Source: Cupriavidus necator N-1 (GTDB lineage Bacteria > Pseudomonadota > Gammaproteobacteria > Burkholderiales > Burkholderiaceae). From it: 64,000 nt of DNA. The notes beneath the pieces are model-generated. The model worked only from the letters and a program-made list of their open reading frames with translations, was not told the origin of the DNA and did not search any database. Numbering within the stretch: position 1 is the first letter of the stretch; each line of letters starts with the position of its first letter. Shown piece after piece: positions 44,689 to 52,460 of this stretch. The translations under genes and the position numbers were made by a program. The stretch lies in NCBI RefSeq assembly GCF_000219215.1, contig NC_015727.1, positions 1-64,000 on the forward strand, read 5' to 3'.

Positions 44689-45423
44689 ATGGAGGCGACA
44701 AAGGCCGCGCAACGCACGCTAACGGTACGCATTGCCCGCGGCACCGAGGAAGGAAATTTTGAGACGTATGAGGTGCCATGGCGCGAGAACCAGACCGTGC
44801 TCGATGTGGTGACCGAGGTGCAGCGTCGCATTGATTCAACGTTGTCTTACCGCTTCGCGTGCCGCGTAGGCGTGTGCGGATCCTGCGCGATGACGGTGAA
44901 CGGAAAGCCGCGCTGGACGTGCCGAACTCACGTCAGTCGTGTCGAAGAAGATGGCGTGATCGTCATCGAGCCGTTGCGTAACATGCCGCGGATCAAGGAC
45001 CTGGTTGTCGACATGTCGGAGTTCTTCGACAAATGGAAGAAAGCCGGTAGCACCTTTGTCGGCACAGCCACGCGTCACGATCCGCCGGCCGCGGTGTCTC
45101 CGACCAGCAAAAAGCGAAAGATGGCAGATGCTGCCATTGAGTGCATCAACTGCGGTGTCTGTTATGCCTCGTGCGACGTGGTGGCGTGGGACAAGGAATA
45201 CCTGGGGCCAGCGGCGCTGAATCGCGCATGGACGCTTTTCAACGATGAACGTCACGCTGACCCGAAGGACGTACTGAAGAAGGCAACCTCTGGCAGCGGA
45301 TGCAATTCCTGTCACACGCAGGGCAACTGCATGACCCACTGCCCCGTCAGCCTGAGTCCGACTGGCAGCATTGCAGGTCTGAAGAAGAACGCATTGTTGC
45401 AATTCTTGAAGGGAGGTGACTGA
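44689..45423 (+). CDS. Succinate dehydrogenase/fumarate reductase-like iron-sulfur subunit
   Basis: A 244-residue protein with the complete three-cluster set: an N-terminal 2Fe-2S domain (CRVGVCGSCAMTV plus a fourth Cys), then CINCGVCYASCDV and CNSCHTQGNCMTHCPVSL for the two C-terminal clusters. Electron-transfer subunit of a complex II-type enzyme. ATG 44689 with GGGAGAAA upstream is preferred over GTG 44671. Unlike the usual sdhCDAB order, the genes run B-C-D-A, inside a catabolic operon behind a ThDP enzyme. A second copy with a specialised substrate, not the housekeeping complex, is likely. Confidence 0.87.
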   Translation: MEATKAAQRTLTVRIARGTEEGNFETYEVPWRENQTVLDVVTEVQRRIDSTLSYRFACRVGVCGSCAMTVNGKPRWTCRTHVSRVEEDGVIVIEPLRNMPRIKDLVVDMSEFFDKWKKAGSTFVGTATRHDPPAAVSPTSKKRKMADAAIECINCGVCYASCDVVAWDKEYLGPAALNRAWTLFNDERHADPKDVLKKATSGSGCNSCHTQGNCMTHCPVSLSPTGSIAGLKKNALLQFLKGGD

Positions 45424-45425
45424 TC

Positions 45426-45761
45426 ATGGAGCAGCGTCTATTCGCACTCCAGCGCCTAAGCGCAATGGTCATGGCGCCGTTCGTGCTTGTGCATCTGGGC
45501 GTGATTCTGTATGCGGTGCGGGGTGGACTGACCGCGGCAGAAATTCTCTCCCGCACACAGGGCAGCCTCCTCTGGATCCCGTTCTACTCGCTGTTTGTGA
45601 TCAGCGTAGCAGTCCATGTACCAATCGGGCTGCGCAACATCCTGATCGAGTGGGCCAGGGTTAGTCGCGGTGCTGCATCGGTCTTCTGTTTCTTGTTCGG
45701 ATTGTTGCTGCTGTCGATGGGTCTGCGCGCCGTGGCAGCGGTGGGAGGGCTGCTGTCATGA
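45426..45761 (+). CDS. Complex II-type membrane anchor subunit (SdhC-like)
   Basis: A 111-residue membrane protein with three hydrophobic segments (LSAMVMAPFVLVHLGVIL; PFYSLFVISVAVHVPIGL; a third from about SVFCFLFGLLLLSM). HVPIGLRNILIEW resembles the haem-ligand helix of SdhC proteins. It starts 3 bp after the iron-sulfur gene and its stop overlaps the next start (ATGA). Anchors the dehydrogenase to the inner membrane and passes electrons to or from quinone. Confidence 0.8.
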   Translation: MEQRLFALQRLSAMVMAPFVLVHLGVILYAVRGGLTAAEILSRTQGSLLWIPFYSLFVISVAVHVPIGLRNILIEWARVSRGAASVFCFLFGLLLLSMGLRAVAAVGGLLS

Positions 45762-46105
45762 AGTCTCCAAGAAATCACCGTGCCTATTGGGCGTTTCTTG
45801 GGCACCGGCTGTCGGGCCTTGCGCTCGGAATCTTCCTGCCTGCTCACTTCTATGTCTTGGGTCTTGCACTTGACCAGCGGGCCCGTATGGACGCCTTCTT
45901 GAAGTTTGCCGACATGGGCGCCGTCAAGTTTGGCGAATGGGGCCTGGTACTGCTCTTGTCCATTCACATGTGCTTTGGCCTGCGACTGCTTGCGCTGGAG
46001 CTTCTCCCATGGAGTACCACGCGCGATGCGCGCTTGTCGTGGATCAGTTGGGGAGGTGCGCTGTCGCTGTTCATCGGCGTGATCTTTGCCCTGGGGGTAA
46101 TCTGA
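45758..46105 (+). CDS. Complex II-type membrane anchor subunit (SdhD-like)
   Basis: A 115-residue protein with three membrane segments and the pattern HRLSGLALGIFLPAHFYVLG, the HR-x-SG haem/quinone motif of complex II anchors, plus LLLSIHMCFGLRLLALE. It overlaps the previous gene by four bases and ends just before the flavoprotein gene. Together the two anchors give the six-helix arrangement of quinone-linked complexes, so electrons go to or come from the quinone pool. Confidence 0.8.
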   Translation: MKSPRNHRAYWAFLGHRLSGLALGIFLPAHFYVLGLALDQRARMDAFLKFADMGAVKFGEWGLVLLLSIHMCFGLRLLALELLPWSTTRDARLSWISWGGALSLFIGVIFALGVI

Positions 46106-46106
46106 A

Positions 46107-47855
46107 ATGCAAATCGAGAACCACAAGACGGACATCCTGATCCTTGGCACGGGTGGGGCGGGGTTATTCGCGGCCCTGCATGCCAAGAAGGCCAATCCCG
46201 CGCTCAGGGTATCCGTGGCCGTCAAAGGCCTGCTGGGCAAGTGCGGATGTACGCGGATGGTCCAGGGCGGCTACAACGTGGCTCTGTCCACTGACGATTC
46301 GGTCGAGCGTCATTTCATGGACACGATCGAAGGGGGAAAGTGGCTGCCGCGCCAGGACCTGGCATGGCGCCTCGTCGAGGGTGCGATCGAGCGCGTGCGT
46401 GAACTCGAGAATGAGATCGGATGTTTCTTTGATCGCAATCCCGATGGCACGCTGCACCAGAAAGCATTCGCGGGCCAAAGCTTCGATCGTACGGTTCACA
46501 AGGCTGACCTGACAGGCATCGAGATCATCAACCGCCTGATGGAGCAGGTGAGGGCGCTCGATGTAGAAGAGCTGGAGGAGCATCGGGCCATTGAACTGAT
46601 TCCGGCCGCAGATGGCTCGGGTATCTCTGGCGTACTGTTCATCGACATGCGCCGCGGTACCTATCGTTTCGTGCAGGCCAAGGCCGTCCTGCTGGCGACC
46701 GGTGCGGGACCGACGATGTATCGTTACCACACTCCTTCTGGAGACAAGACCTGTGATGGCTTGGCGATGGCCATGCGCTACGGCCTGAGCCTCCGGGATA
46801 TGGAGATGGTCCAGTTCCATCCGACAGGCCTGTTGGGCGGACCGGATACCCGCATGACGGGTACGGTGCTCGAGGAAGGCCTGCGCGGCGCCGGCGGCTG
46901 GCTGATCAACGGAGACGGTGACCGGTTCATGACCAACTATGACCCCCGCGGAGAGCGAGCGACGCGGGATGTGGTGAGCCGTGGCATCTACTCCGAAATG
47001 CGCGCTGGTCGGACCGGGCCAATGGGGGGCATCTACATCCAGATGAGCCATCTTGGGCCGGAGAAGGTGGCGAAGACCTTCCCGGGTATGGTCAACCGAT
47101 GCAAGGATTGCGGCTTCGACCTGGCCGGCGGACGCGTGGAGGTCGTGCCAACCGCCCACTATCTGATGGGTGGCGTGGAGTTTGATGCCGACTGCAGCAC
47201 AGCGTCGCCTGGCCTGTTTGCGGCCGGGGAAGACTGCGGCGGCGTGCACGGTGCAAATCGACTGGGCGGAAACGGCGTGGCAAACTCGACGGTCTTTGGC
47301 GGCATCGCGGGCGATTCCATGGCCGCGTATGTATCGAAGGTGCAGCACTGGAAGGAACCGGACAAGCGGGTCATCCTGAGCGGCGTCGAGCGGGCCGAGT
47401 ATCCCTTCTCGAAGACCCCGGGCGCGATCCACGAACTGCGCGATGCGCTGGCGCAAACGATGTGGGATGACGTTGGCGTGCTGCGTAATGAACAGGCGAT
47501 GCGCCGAGGACTTTCGGCCGTCGCTGGCCACCGCGACGCCCTGCTGGCCATGGGCGTTCCCGACGGGGATCGCCGCTACAACGTCACCTGGCACGACTGG
47601 CTCAATCTGCAAAGCCTGGTCGATATGTCTCGCGTGATTACCGTATCTGCGCTGGCCCGCGAGAACAGCCGTGGGGCCCATGCTCGTGAAGACTTTCCAG
47701 AGCCCGGCGATCTGCACAGCAGTCGCTATACCCGGGTGACGGCAGACGGCGACGACATTCGCCTGGAGATGGTCCCGGTGAAGTTTGACATCGTGACGCC
47801 AGGCACATCACTGATTACCGGTGAGGCCGGTCAACCCCCCAAAGTTGCAGCATAA
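46107..47855 (+). CDS. Succinate dehydrogenase/fumarate reductase-like flavoprotein, lacking the FAD-attachment His
   Basis: A 582-residue catalytic subunit: ILGTGGAGLFAALHAKKANP for FAD, then catalytic-domain residues at QFHPTGLLGG, EEGLRGAGGWLING, PTAHYLMGG and VHGANRLGGN, all matching the dicarboxylate-binding residues of SdhA/FrdA. The covalent-FAD histidine of the SHTVxAxGG motif is replaced: the segment is CGCTRMVQGG with C48 at the His position. Flavin is therefore probably non-covalent, as in L-aspartate oxidase, lowering its redox potential. In E. coli FrdA, loss of this His abolishes succinate oxidation but leaves fumarate reduction. Substrate may be a substituted succinate or fumarate. 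Confidence 0.87.
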   Translation: MQIENHKTDILILGTGGAGLFAALHAKKANPALRVSVAVKGLLGKCGCTRMVQGGYNVALSTDDSVERHFMDTIEGGKWLPRQDLAWRLVEGAIERVRELENEIGCFFDRNPDGTLHQKAFAGQSFDRTVHKADLTGIEIINRLMEQVRALDVEELEEHRAIELIPAADGSGISGVLFIDMRRGTYRFVQAKAVLLATGAGPTMYRYHTPSGDKTCDGLAMAMRYGLSLRDMEMVQFHPTGLLGGPDTRMTGTVLEEGLRGAGGWLINGDGDRFMTNYDPRGERATRDVVSRGIYSEMRAGRTGPMGGIYIQMSHLGPEKVAKTFPGMVNRCKDCGFDLAGGRVEVVPTAHYLMGGVEFDADCSTASPGLFAAGEDCGGVHGANRLGGNGVANSTVFGGIAGDSMAAYVSKVQHWKEPDKRVILSGVERAEYPFSKTPGAIHELRDALAQTMWDDVGVLRNEQAMRRGLSAVAGHRDALLAMGVPDGDRRYNVTWHDWLNLQSLVDMSRVITVSALARENSRGAHAREDFPEPGDLHSSRYTRVTADGDDIRLEMVPVKFDIVTPGTSLITGEAGQPPKVAA

Positions 47856-47866
47856 GGACCGCTACG

Positions 47867-48802
47867 ATGACCATCTCTATCGATCGGGTCGAGGAAGCCG
47901 CGTTCGAGATCATGAAACGCGCCGCGATCGAGATCCCCAAGGACTACAAGCGGGGCATCCAGGAGTTGCAGAAGACGGAAACCGGCAAACTGCCGCGATT
48001 CGTGATCCACGCAATGCAGGACAACTGGGAAGCCGCCGATCAGGACCGCCGTCCTATGTGCGCCGACACTGGCCTGCCGCGCTACTACGTGAAGGTGGGA
48101 AACAACGCCACGGTCCAGCGCGGCTTCGTCGCAGTGGAGCGTGCCTTGCGCATGGCGACCGCGGACGCCACGCAGGCGATTCCGCTACGCCCCAATCGCG
48201 TGCACCCACTCTGGCGCACGGATAACAACAATAATGTTGGCATCAATGCGCCCGAGATCGAATGGTCGTTCGAACCCGATGCCGATTGGGTAGACATCAC
48301 CACAGTACACAAGGGCGGCCTGTTCGGGACCGATTACCGGATGCTGTTCCCTGGTGATGGCATCGACGGGATCAAGCGGTTCGTGCTCGACACCCTGATC
48401 GCATTCGGCAAGCGCGGCCTGGCCTGCCAGCCGGCGATCGTCGGCATCGGCCTGGGCGGATCCAAGGATACGTGCATGCAACTTGGCAAACAGGCGGCTT
48501 GCCTGCGCGTCGTGGGTGACCGCAATCCCGATCCGAAGATTGCTGAGCTCGAACTCGAGCTTATGAAGCTCGGCAACTCGATCGGCATGGGAGCCATGGG
48601 CTTCGTGGGTTCCTCGATGGTGGTCGACTGCCATATCGAGGTAGGCCACACCCACACGGGCGGGATGCCGATCAGCCTCCACACGTTCTGTCTGTCGTCG
48701 CGACGCGCCACGGCTCGCATCTATGCAGACGGCAATATCGAATATCGCACGGACCCACAGTGGTTCACCCCTTATCTGCGCAGGGAGACGGTCGAATGGT
48801 AA
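47867..48802 (+). CDS. Class I fumarase/tartrate dehydratase-like alpha subunit
   Basis: A 311-residue iron-sulfur hydratase subunit. The three cluster cysteines fall in PMCADTGLPRYYVKVG, GLGGSKDTCMQLGKQAACLR and GGMPISLHTFCLSSRRATAR; HTHTGGMP is also conserved. The family adds or removes water across fumarate-type double bonds via a [4Fe-4S] cluster and is oxygen-sensitive. Clear AAGGA ribosome-binding site, 12 bp after the flavoprotein. The beta subunit follows with overlapping start. It probably hydrates the unsaturated dicarboxylate made by the upstream flavoprotein complex. Confidence 0.85.
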   Translation: MTISIDRVEEAAFEIMKRAAIEIPKDYKRGIQELQKTETGKLPRFVIHAMQDNWEAADQDRRPMCADTGLPRYYVKVGNNATVQRGFVAVERALRMATADATQAIPLRPNRVHPLWRTDNNNNVGINAPEIEWSFEPDADWVDITTVHKGGLFGTDYRMLFPGDGIDGIKRFVLDTLIAFGKRGLACQPAIVGIGLGGSKDTCMQLGKQAACLRVVGDRNPDPKIAELELELMKLGNSIGMGAMGFVGSSMVVDCHIEVGHTHTGGMPISLHTFCLSSRRATARIYADGNIEYRTDPQWFTPYLRRETVEW

Positions 48803-49479
48803 GCCCTCAAGATGATGAACTGAAAGTCTTCCACATCAACCTGCCCGCCACAACGGAAGACATTGCAAAGCTCGAGATCGGGTCCGCCGTATACCTGACG
48901 GGGGTGATTTACACCGCTCGGGAAGGCGTCTACAAGAAGGTGCTCGACGAGGGCCTGGAGCCGCCGGTCGAGCTGCGCGGACTCAGCAATGTCAACTTTC
49001 ATTGCTCACCTGCCGCCGCGCCCAACGAGGACGGAAGCTATAACGTTGGCGCAGTGACCGCCACCGCGAGTTTCCGGTTCTCCAAGTGGATACCGAAGTG
49101 GATGGAAAAGACCGCGTGTCGCATCTTCATCGGTAAGGGTGGCATGCCTGCAGACGACTACAAGCGGGTGCTCGCGCCTGGTGGGGCAATCTACCTCACG
49201 ACTGTCGGCTATGGAACCGGTGCGCTGCTCGGTCGGGGCATCAAGCAGGTGAGGGACGTGTTCTGGCTCGACGAGCTAGGCATTGCGCAGGCGATGTGGA
49301 TGTTCGAGGTGGAGAACTTCGGTCCATTCATTGTCGAGAGCGACCTGGAGGGTAACTCCCTGTTCGCGCAGCACGCCGAAGTCATCAACGCTGGAATCGA
49401 GAAGCTCTACGCAGGCCTCAAGCCGCCGGCATTGCACCGATACGGCGAGACCGATGATCGCAAGAACGAGGTGATGTAA
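48796..49479 (+). CDS. Class I fumarase/tartrate dehydratase-like beta subunit, divergent
   Basis: A 227-residue partner of the alpha subunit, with GSAVYLTGVIYTAREGVYKK, CRIFIGKGGMPADDYKRVL and MFEVENFGPFIVESDLEGN as in TtdB and the C-terminal domain of FumA. The normally strict GPTTSGRM-type substrate loop reads AVTATASFRF, so substrate contacts differ from fumarase and tartrate dehydratase. The start at 48796 overlaps the alpha stop (ATGGTAA). An altered substrate is likely. Confidence 0.83.
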   Translation: MVSPQDDELKVFHINLPATTEDIAKLEIGSAVYLTGVIYTAREGVYKKVLDEGLEPPVELRGLSNVNFHCSPAAAPNEDGSYNVGAVTATASFRFSKWIPKWMEKTACRIFIGKGGMPADDYKRVLAPGGAIYLTTVGYGTGALLGRGIKQVRDVFWLDELGIAQAMWMFEVENFGPFIVESDLEGNSLFAQHAEVINAGIEKLYAGLKPPALHRYGETDDRKNEVM

Positions 49480-49516
49480 AGACACTCCCGCAGCAAACCA
49501 GAGCCAGGAACACGAC

Positions 49517-50350
49517 ATGATCATTGATTTCAGACTCCGCCCGCCGGTCGGTGGCTTCCTCGATACGCTGATGTATTCGGCAGGTGAGCGCCGTGACGGC
49601 TTTACCCGTACCGTTGGCTTCGAGCCGTCGCCAGCCGCCCAACAGCAGTCCATGGACCTGCTACTCAAGGAAATGGATGAGGCCGGCGTGGACAAGGGCG
49701 TTGTGGTAGGCCGTCTCGCCGGGACACTGGGCAGTGTGTCGAATGAGGATGTCGCGCGAATTGTGCGCGATCATCCGCAACGCTTCATTGGTGCCGCGTC
49801 AATCGATCCGACGAACCGGGTAGCCGCTTGCAAAACGATCTCCGATGCGGTCGCCAATGGGTTCAAGGCCATCAACATCGAGCCGGGTTCGTATCCGATT
49901 CCCATGTATGCCGATGACCGTCGTCTGTACCCGATTTACGCGCACTGCGAGGACCTGGGCGTGCCCGTGATCATGATGGTTGGAGGTACCGCTGGCCCAG
50001 ATCTGAGCTATTCCGATCCCGTCAAAACTGACCGCGTCCTGACGGACTTTCCCAAGCTGAATGTTGTCGTCGTGCATGGGGGATGGCCCTGGGTGACGGA
50101 AATCCTGCATATCGCATTCCGTCGGCCGAACATGTATCTGTCGCCGGACATGTATTTCTCGCGCATGCCCGGCTGGGAGGAGTATGTGAAGGCAGCGGAC
50201 ACGTTCCTGGCCGACCGCATGCTCTATGCGAGCTCCTTTCCGTTCTGCCCGGTGCGAGACTACAAGCAATGGTTCGGGACCTTGCCGATTCGTCCCGAGA
50301 ACATGGAGAAGGTGATGGGCGGGAACGCCCGTCGTTTGCTGGGGCTCTAG
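49517..50350 (+). CDS. Amidohydrolase-2 family protein with altered metal site
   Basis: A 277-residue TIM-barrel protein of the ACMSD/amidohydrolase-2 group: IIDFRLRPPVGGF, VDKGVVVGRLAG, HPQRFIGAASIDP, GFKAINIEPGSYPIPMYADD, VVVHGGWPWVTE and ENMEKVMGGNARRLLGL. The usual N-terminal HxH metal pair is RxR here (R6, R8) and the late catalytic Asp of the GSDxP motif is replaced (YASSFPF). It may lack the divalent metal or bind it differently. Related proteins are decarboxylases, hydratases or lactonases. Last enzyme gene of the run starting at 43039; role in that pathway unknown. Confidence 0.8.
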   Translation: MIIDFRLRPPVGGFLDTLMYSAGERRDGFTRTVGFEPSPAAQQQSMDLLLKEMDEAGVDKGVVVGRLAGTLGSVSNEDVARIVRDHPQRFIGAASIDPTNRVAACKTISDAVANGFKAINIEPGSYPIPMYADDRRLYPIYAHCEDLGVPVIMMVGGTAGPDLSYSDPVKTDRVLTDFPKLNVVVVHGGWPWVTEILHIAFRRPNMYLSPDMYFSRMPGWEEYVKAADTFLADRMLYASSFPFCPVRDYKQWFGTLPIRPENMEKVMGGNARRLLGL

Positions 50351-50428
50351 TCCGCATGCGCAACGTCCATGCGGCAAAATGACGGCGCAGCGCGCTAGCG
50401 GATTGAATCACACATCAATTTGTCAAAC

Positions 50429-51343
50429 ATGGACGTCAAAACGCTTTACACACTCGTAGCCATTGCCGATAGAGGCAGCTTCGCTGAGGCAGGCAACGCT
50501 ATTGGACTGACGATCTCGGCCGTCAGTATGCAAATGCGTGCCCTCGAGGAAGAGCTGGGTATAACAATCTTCGACCGCAGTCGCCGACCCCCGGTGTTGA
50601 CGGACGCCGGGCTTGCGTTCACGAATCGTGCGCGAGACCTTCTGACCCATTGGGAGAGCATGAGCGCAGCTCTCAAACGCGAAGCGGCCGGTGGTGTTCT
50701 GAAGCTCGGTTCGGTGCATACCTGCGTATCTGGCGTCTTGCCGCTTGCATTGAAGCGGCTGCAGCAACAGGGGCACCGAATTGACATCCACCTCACCACA
50801 GGCCTCACTCATGACCTGGAGCGGGCCGTATATCGACGGCAATTGGACGTGGCCGTGGTGACCGAACCGGAGGTCCCACGCCTGGATCTGCAATTCATGC
50901 CCTTCTTCAACGAGGAGTTCGTGGTGATTACACATACCACGACACGGGGGGACTCGGACAAGGGGATCTTGGAGACAACGCCCTACGTTCGATTCAATCG
51001 TACAGCTCGCGTCGGGCTTCTTGTCCAAGAGGAGATGGTGCGGCGCCAGATCGCAGTGCGGTCGACGATGGAGATCGATACGCTGGAAGGTGTCATCGCC
51101 ATGGTGGCCAACGGTCTCGGTTCGTCAGTGGTGCCGGCACGGGGTGTCGAAAACGAGTTTCCGGCATCTATTCGTACCATCCCGTTTGGCTCGCCGCCCC
51201 TGACACGCCGCCTTGGCATCCTGGTTCCTCGCGATAATCCTCGTGCACATCTCTCGCACTTGCTGCTGGAAGCGCTGACTGATGTGACGAAACCGACTAG
51301 TGCGCCTGACGATGGCCACCCGAGACTGGTGCAGAAGAGCTAG
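50429..51343 (+). CDS. LysR-family transcriptional regulator
   Basis: A 304-residue LysR protein: HTH GSFAEAGNAIGLTISAVSMQ, EEELGITIFDRSRRPPVLTD, linker GGVLKLGSVHTCVSGVLPLA, C-terminal IAMVANGLGSSVVPARG. It closely resembles the LysR gene at 62846-63745 (shared FDRSRR-PVLT and VRMVA/IAMVANGLG patterns), so the two are paralogues. ATG 50429 is used; TTG 50420 is in frame. Probably regulates the upstream dicarboxylate operon or the downstream Bug genes. Confidence 0.88.
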   Translation: MDVKTLYTLVAIADRGSFAEAGNAIGLTISAVSMQMRALEEELGITIFDRSRRPPVLTDAGLAFTNRARDLLTHWESMSAALKREAAGGVLKLGSVHTCVSGVLPLALKRLQQQGHRIDIHLTTGLTHDLERAVYRRQLDVAVVTEPEVPRLDLQFMPFFNEEFVVITHTTTRGDSDKGILETTPYVRFNRTARVGLLVQEEMVRRQIAVRSTMEIDTLEGVIAMVANGLGSSVVPARGVENEFPASIRTIPFGSPPLTRRLGILVPRDNPRAHLSHLLLEALTDVTKPTSAPDDGHPRLVQKS

Positions 51344-51345
51344 TC

Positions 51346-52248
51346 ATGGCGACGTTGCGATTCTCCCTTCGGCAATTGGAACTGTTCTCGACGGTGGCGC
51401 GAACGGGATCCACTTCTGCCGCAGGGGAAGAAGCAGCGCTGTCGCAGTCGGCAGTGAGCTCAGCCGTCAATGAGCTGGAGCAGATCCTTGGGGTCACACT
51501 ATTCGACCGTGTCGCGAAGCGGCTTGTACTCAATGATGCGGGACGCGCGCTCCAGGAGCGGGCAACCCGGCTCATTTGGGATGCACGCGCAATCGAGCGG
51601 GAATTTTCTGGGGGGCACCCTCCCTGCCATCTAAAGGTCGCAGCGAGTACAACCATTGGCAATTACCTCATTCCAAAGATTCTGGCGAATTACCAGGCTA
51701 GTTATCCGGAGCGTCGGGTAGAGACTCAGATCGGCAATTCACACGAAGTTATCCGGTTGGTTTCGGAGGCGCGCGCCGATGTGGGAATTATTGAGGGCCC
51801 AAGTCCTGCGGCGGACCTGGTCAGCCATAAATGGCGCGATGATGAATTGATTATCGTTGCATCTGCTCACGACAGGCTCGCTGTGACACAAATAGAGTCT
51901 GGTCAAGCGGTTTCCTGTGAGCAGCTTCGAGAGGCAAACTGGCTTTTCCGGGAAGAAGGGTCGGGGACCCGTGATGCAGTGAGGAGTGCTTTGTACCCTT
52001 ATCTTGGGCCGCTTATTCCCCAGACCGTATTGGGAAGTTCCGAGGCGATCAAGTACGCGGTCGAGCTTGGCCTGGGCATCAGTTGTTTGTCGCGAATTCT
52101 GGTGCAGTGCATGTTGGATAAGGGGACCTTAATTGAGTTGCGCACCGATTTTCCTCGGCCGATACGGCCGCTATCCATCGTGTCGCATCCGGCGCGCCCG
52201 CCTTCGGACGCTATGTCGGAGTTTCTGAGTCCGTATCGAACGGGATAA
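51346..52248 (+). CDS. LysR-family transcriptional regulator
   Basis: A 300-residue LysR protein of the CysL/YeiE-like style: HTH GSTSAAGEEAALSQSAVSSA, LEQILGVTLFDRVAKRLVLN, effector domain with KVAASTTIGNYLIPKILANY and GIIEGPSPAADLV. It starts 2 bp after the preceding LysR stop, so two regulators of different subfamilies are co-transcribed. YeiE-like proteins often respond to sulfite or other anions, and a TauE/SafE permease is encoded 2.5 kb downstream; a link is speculative. Confidence 0.87.
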   Translation: MATLRFSLRQLELFSTVARTGSTSAAGEEAALSQSAVSSAVNELEQILGVTLFDRVAKRLVLNDAGRALQERATRLIWDARAIEREFSGGHPPCHLKVAASTTIGNYLIPKILANYQASYPERRVETQIGNSHEVIRLVSEARADVGIIEGPSPAADLVSHKWRDDELIIVASAHDRLAVTQIESGQAVSCEQLREANWLFREEGSGTRDAVRSALYPYLGPLIPQTVLGSSEAIKYAVELGLGISCLSRILVQCMLDKGTLIELRTDFPRPIRPLSIVSHPARPPSDAMSEFLSPYRTG

Positions 52249-52276
52249 CGAAAATTAAGCAATCACCATTATCTGA

Positions 52277-52296
52277 TCTCATCTGAAAAGATGAGA
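52277..52296 (+). terminator. Hairpin after tandem LysR genes
   Basis: Perfect 8-bp stem TCTCATCT / AGATGAGA with loop GAAA, 29 bp after the LysR stop. There is no strong T-tract, only AATTATTTTG downstream, so a terminator role is tentative. Confidence 0.4.
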
Positions 52297-52460
52297 GGGG
52301 AATTATTTTGTCATAAGAAATATAAGAACTTTAATTGCTAAGGATAAGTGCTATATCTCGTTTCCGCTCTAGGGAACTTGTCATTAGGATTAATAAAAAG
52401 AATATAAATCAATGCACACGATAGTCGTCGAATCATGATGACGCCACAAAGGAGACAGCG

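Noticed and set aside
44671..45423. Housekeeping succinate dehydrogenase operon starting here
   Set aside because: The gene order is B-C-D-A, it is embedded between a ThDP enzyme gene and a hydratase, and the flavoprotein lacks the covalent-FAD His; a specialised paralogue fits better.
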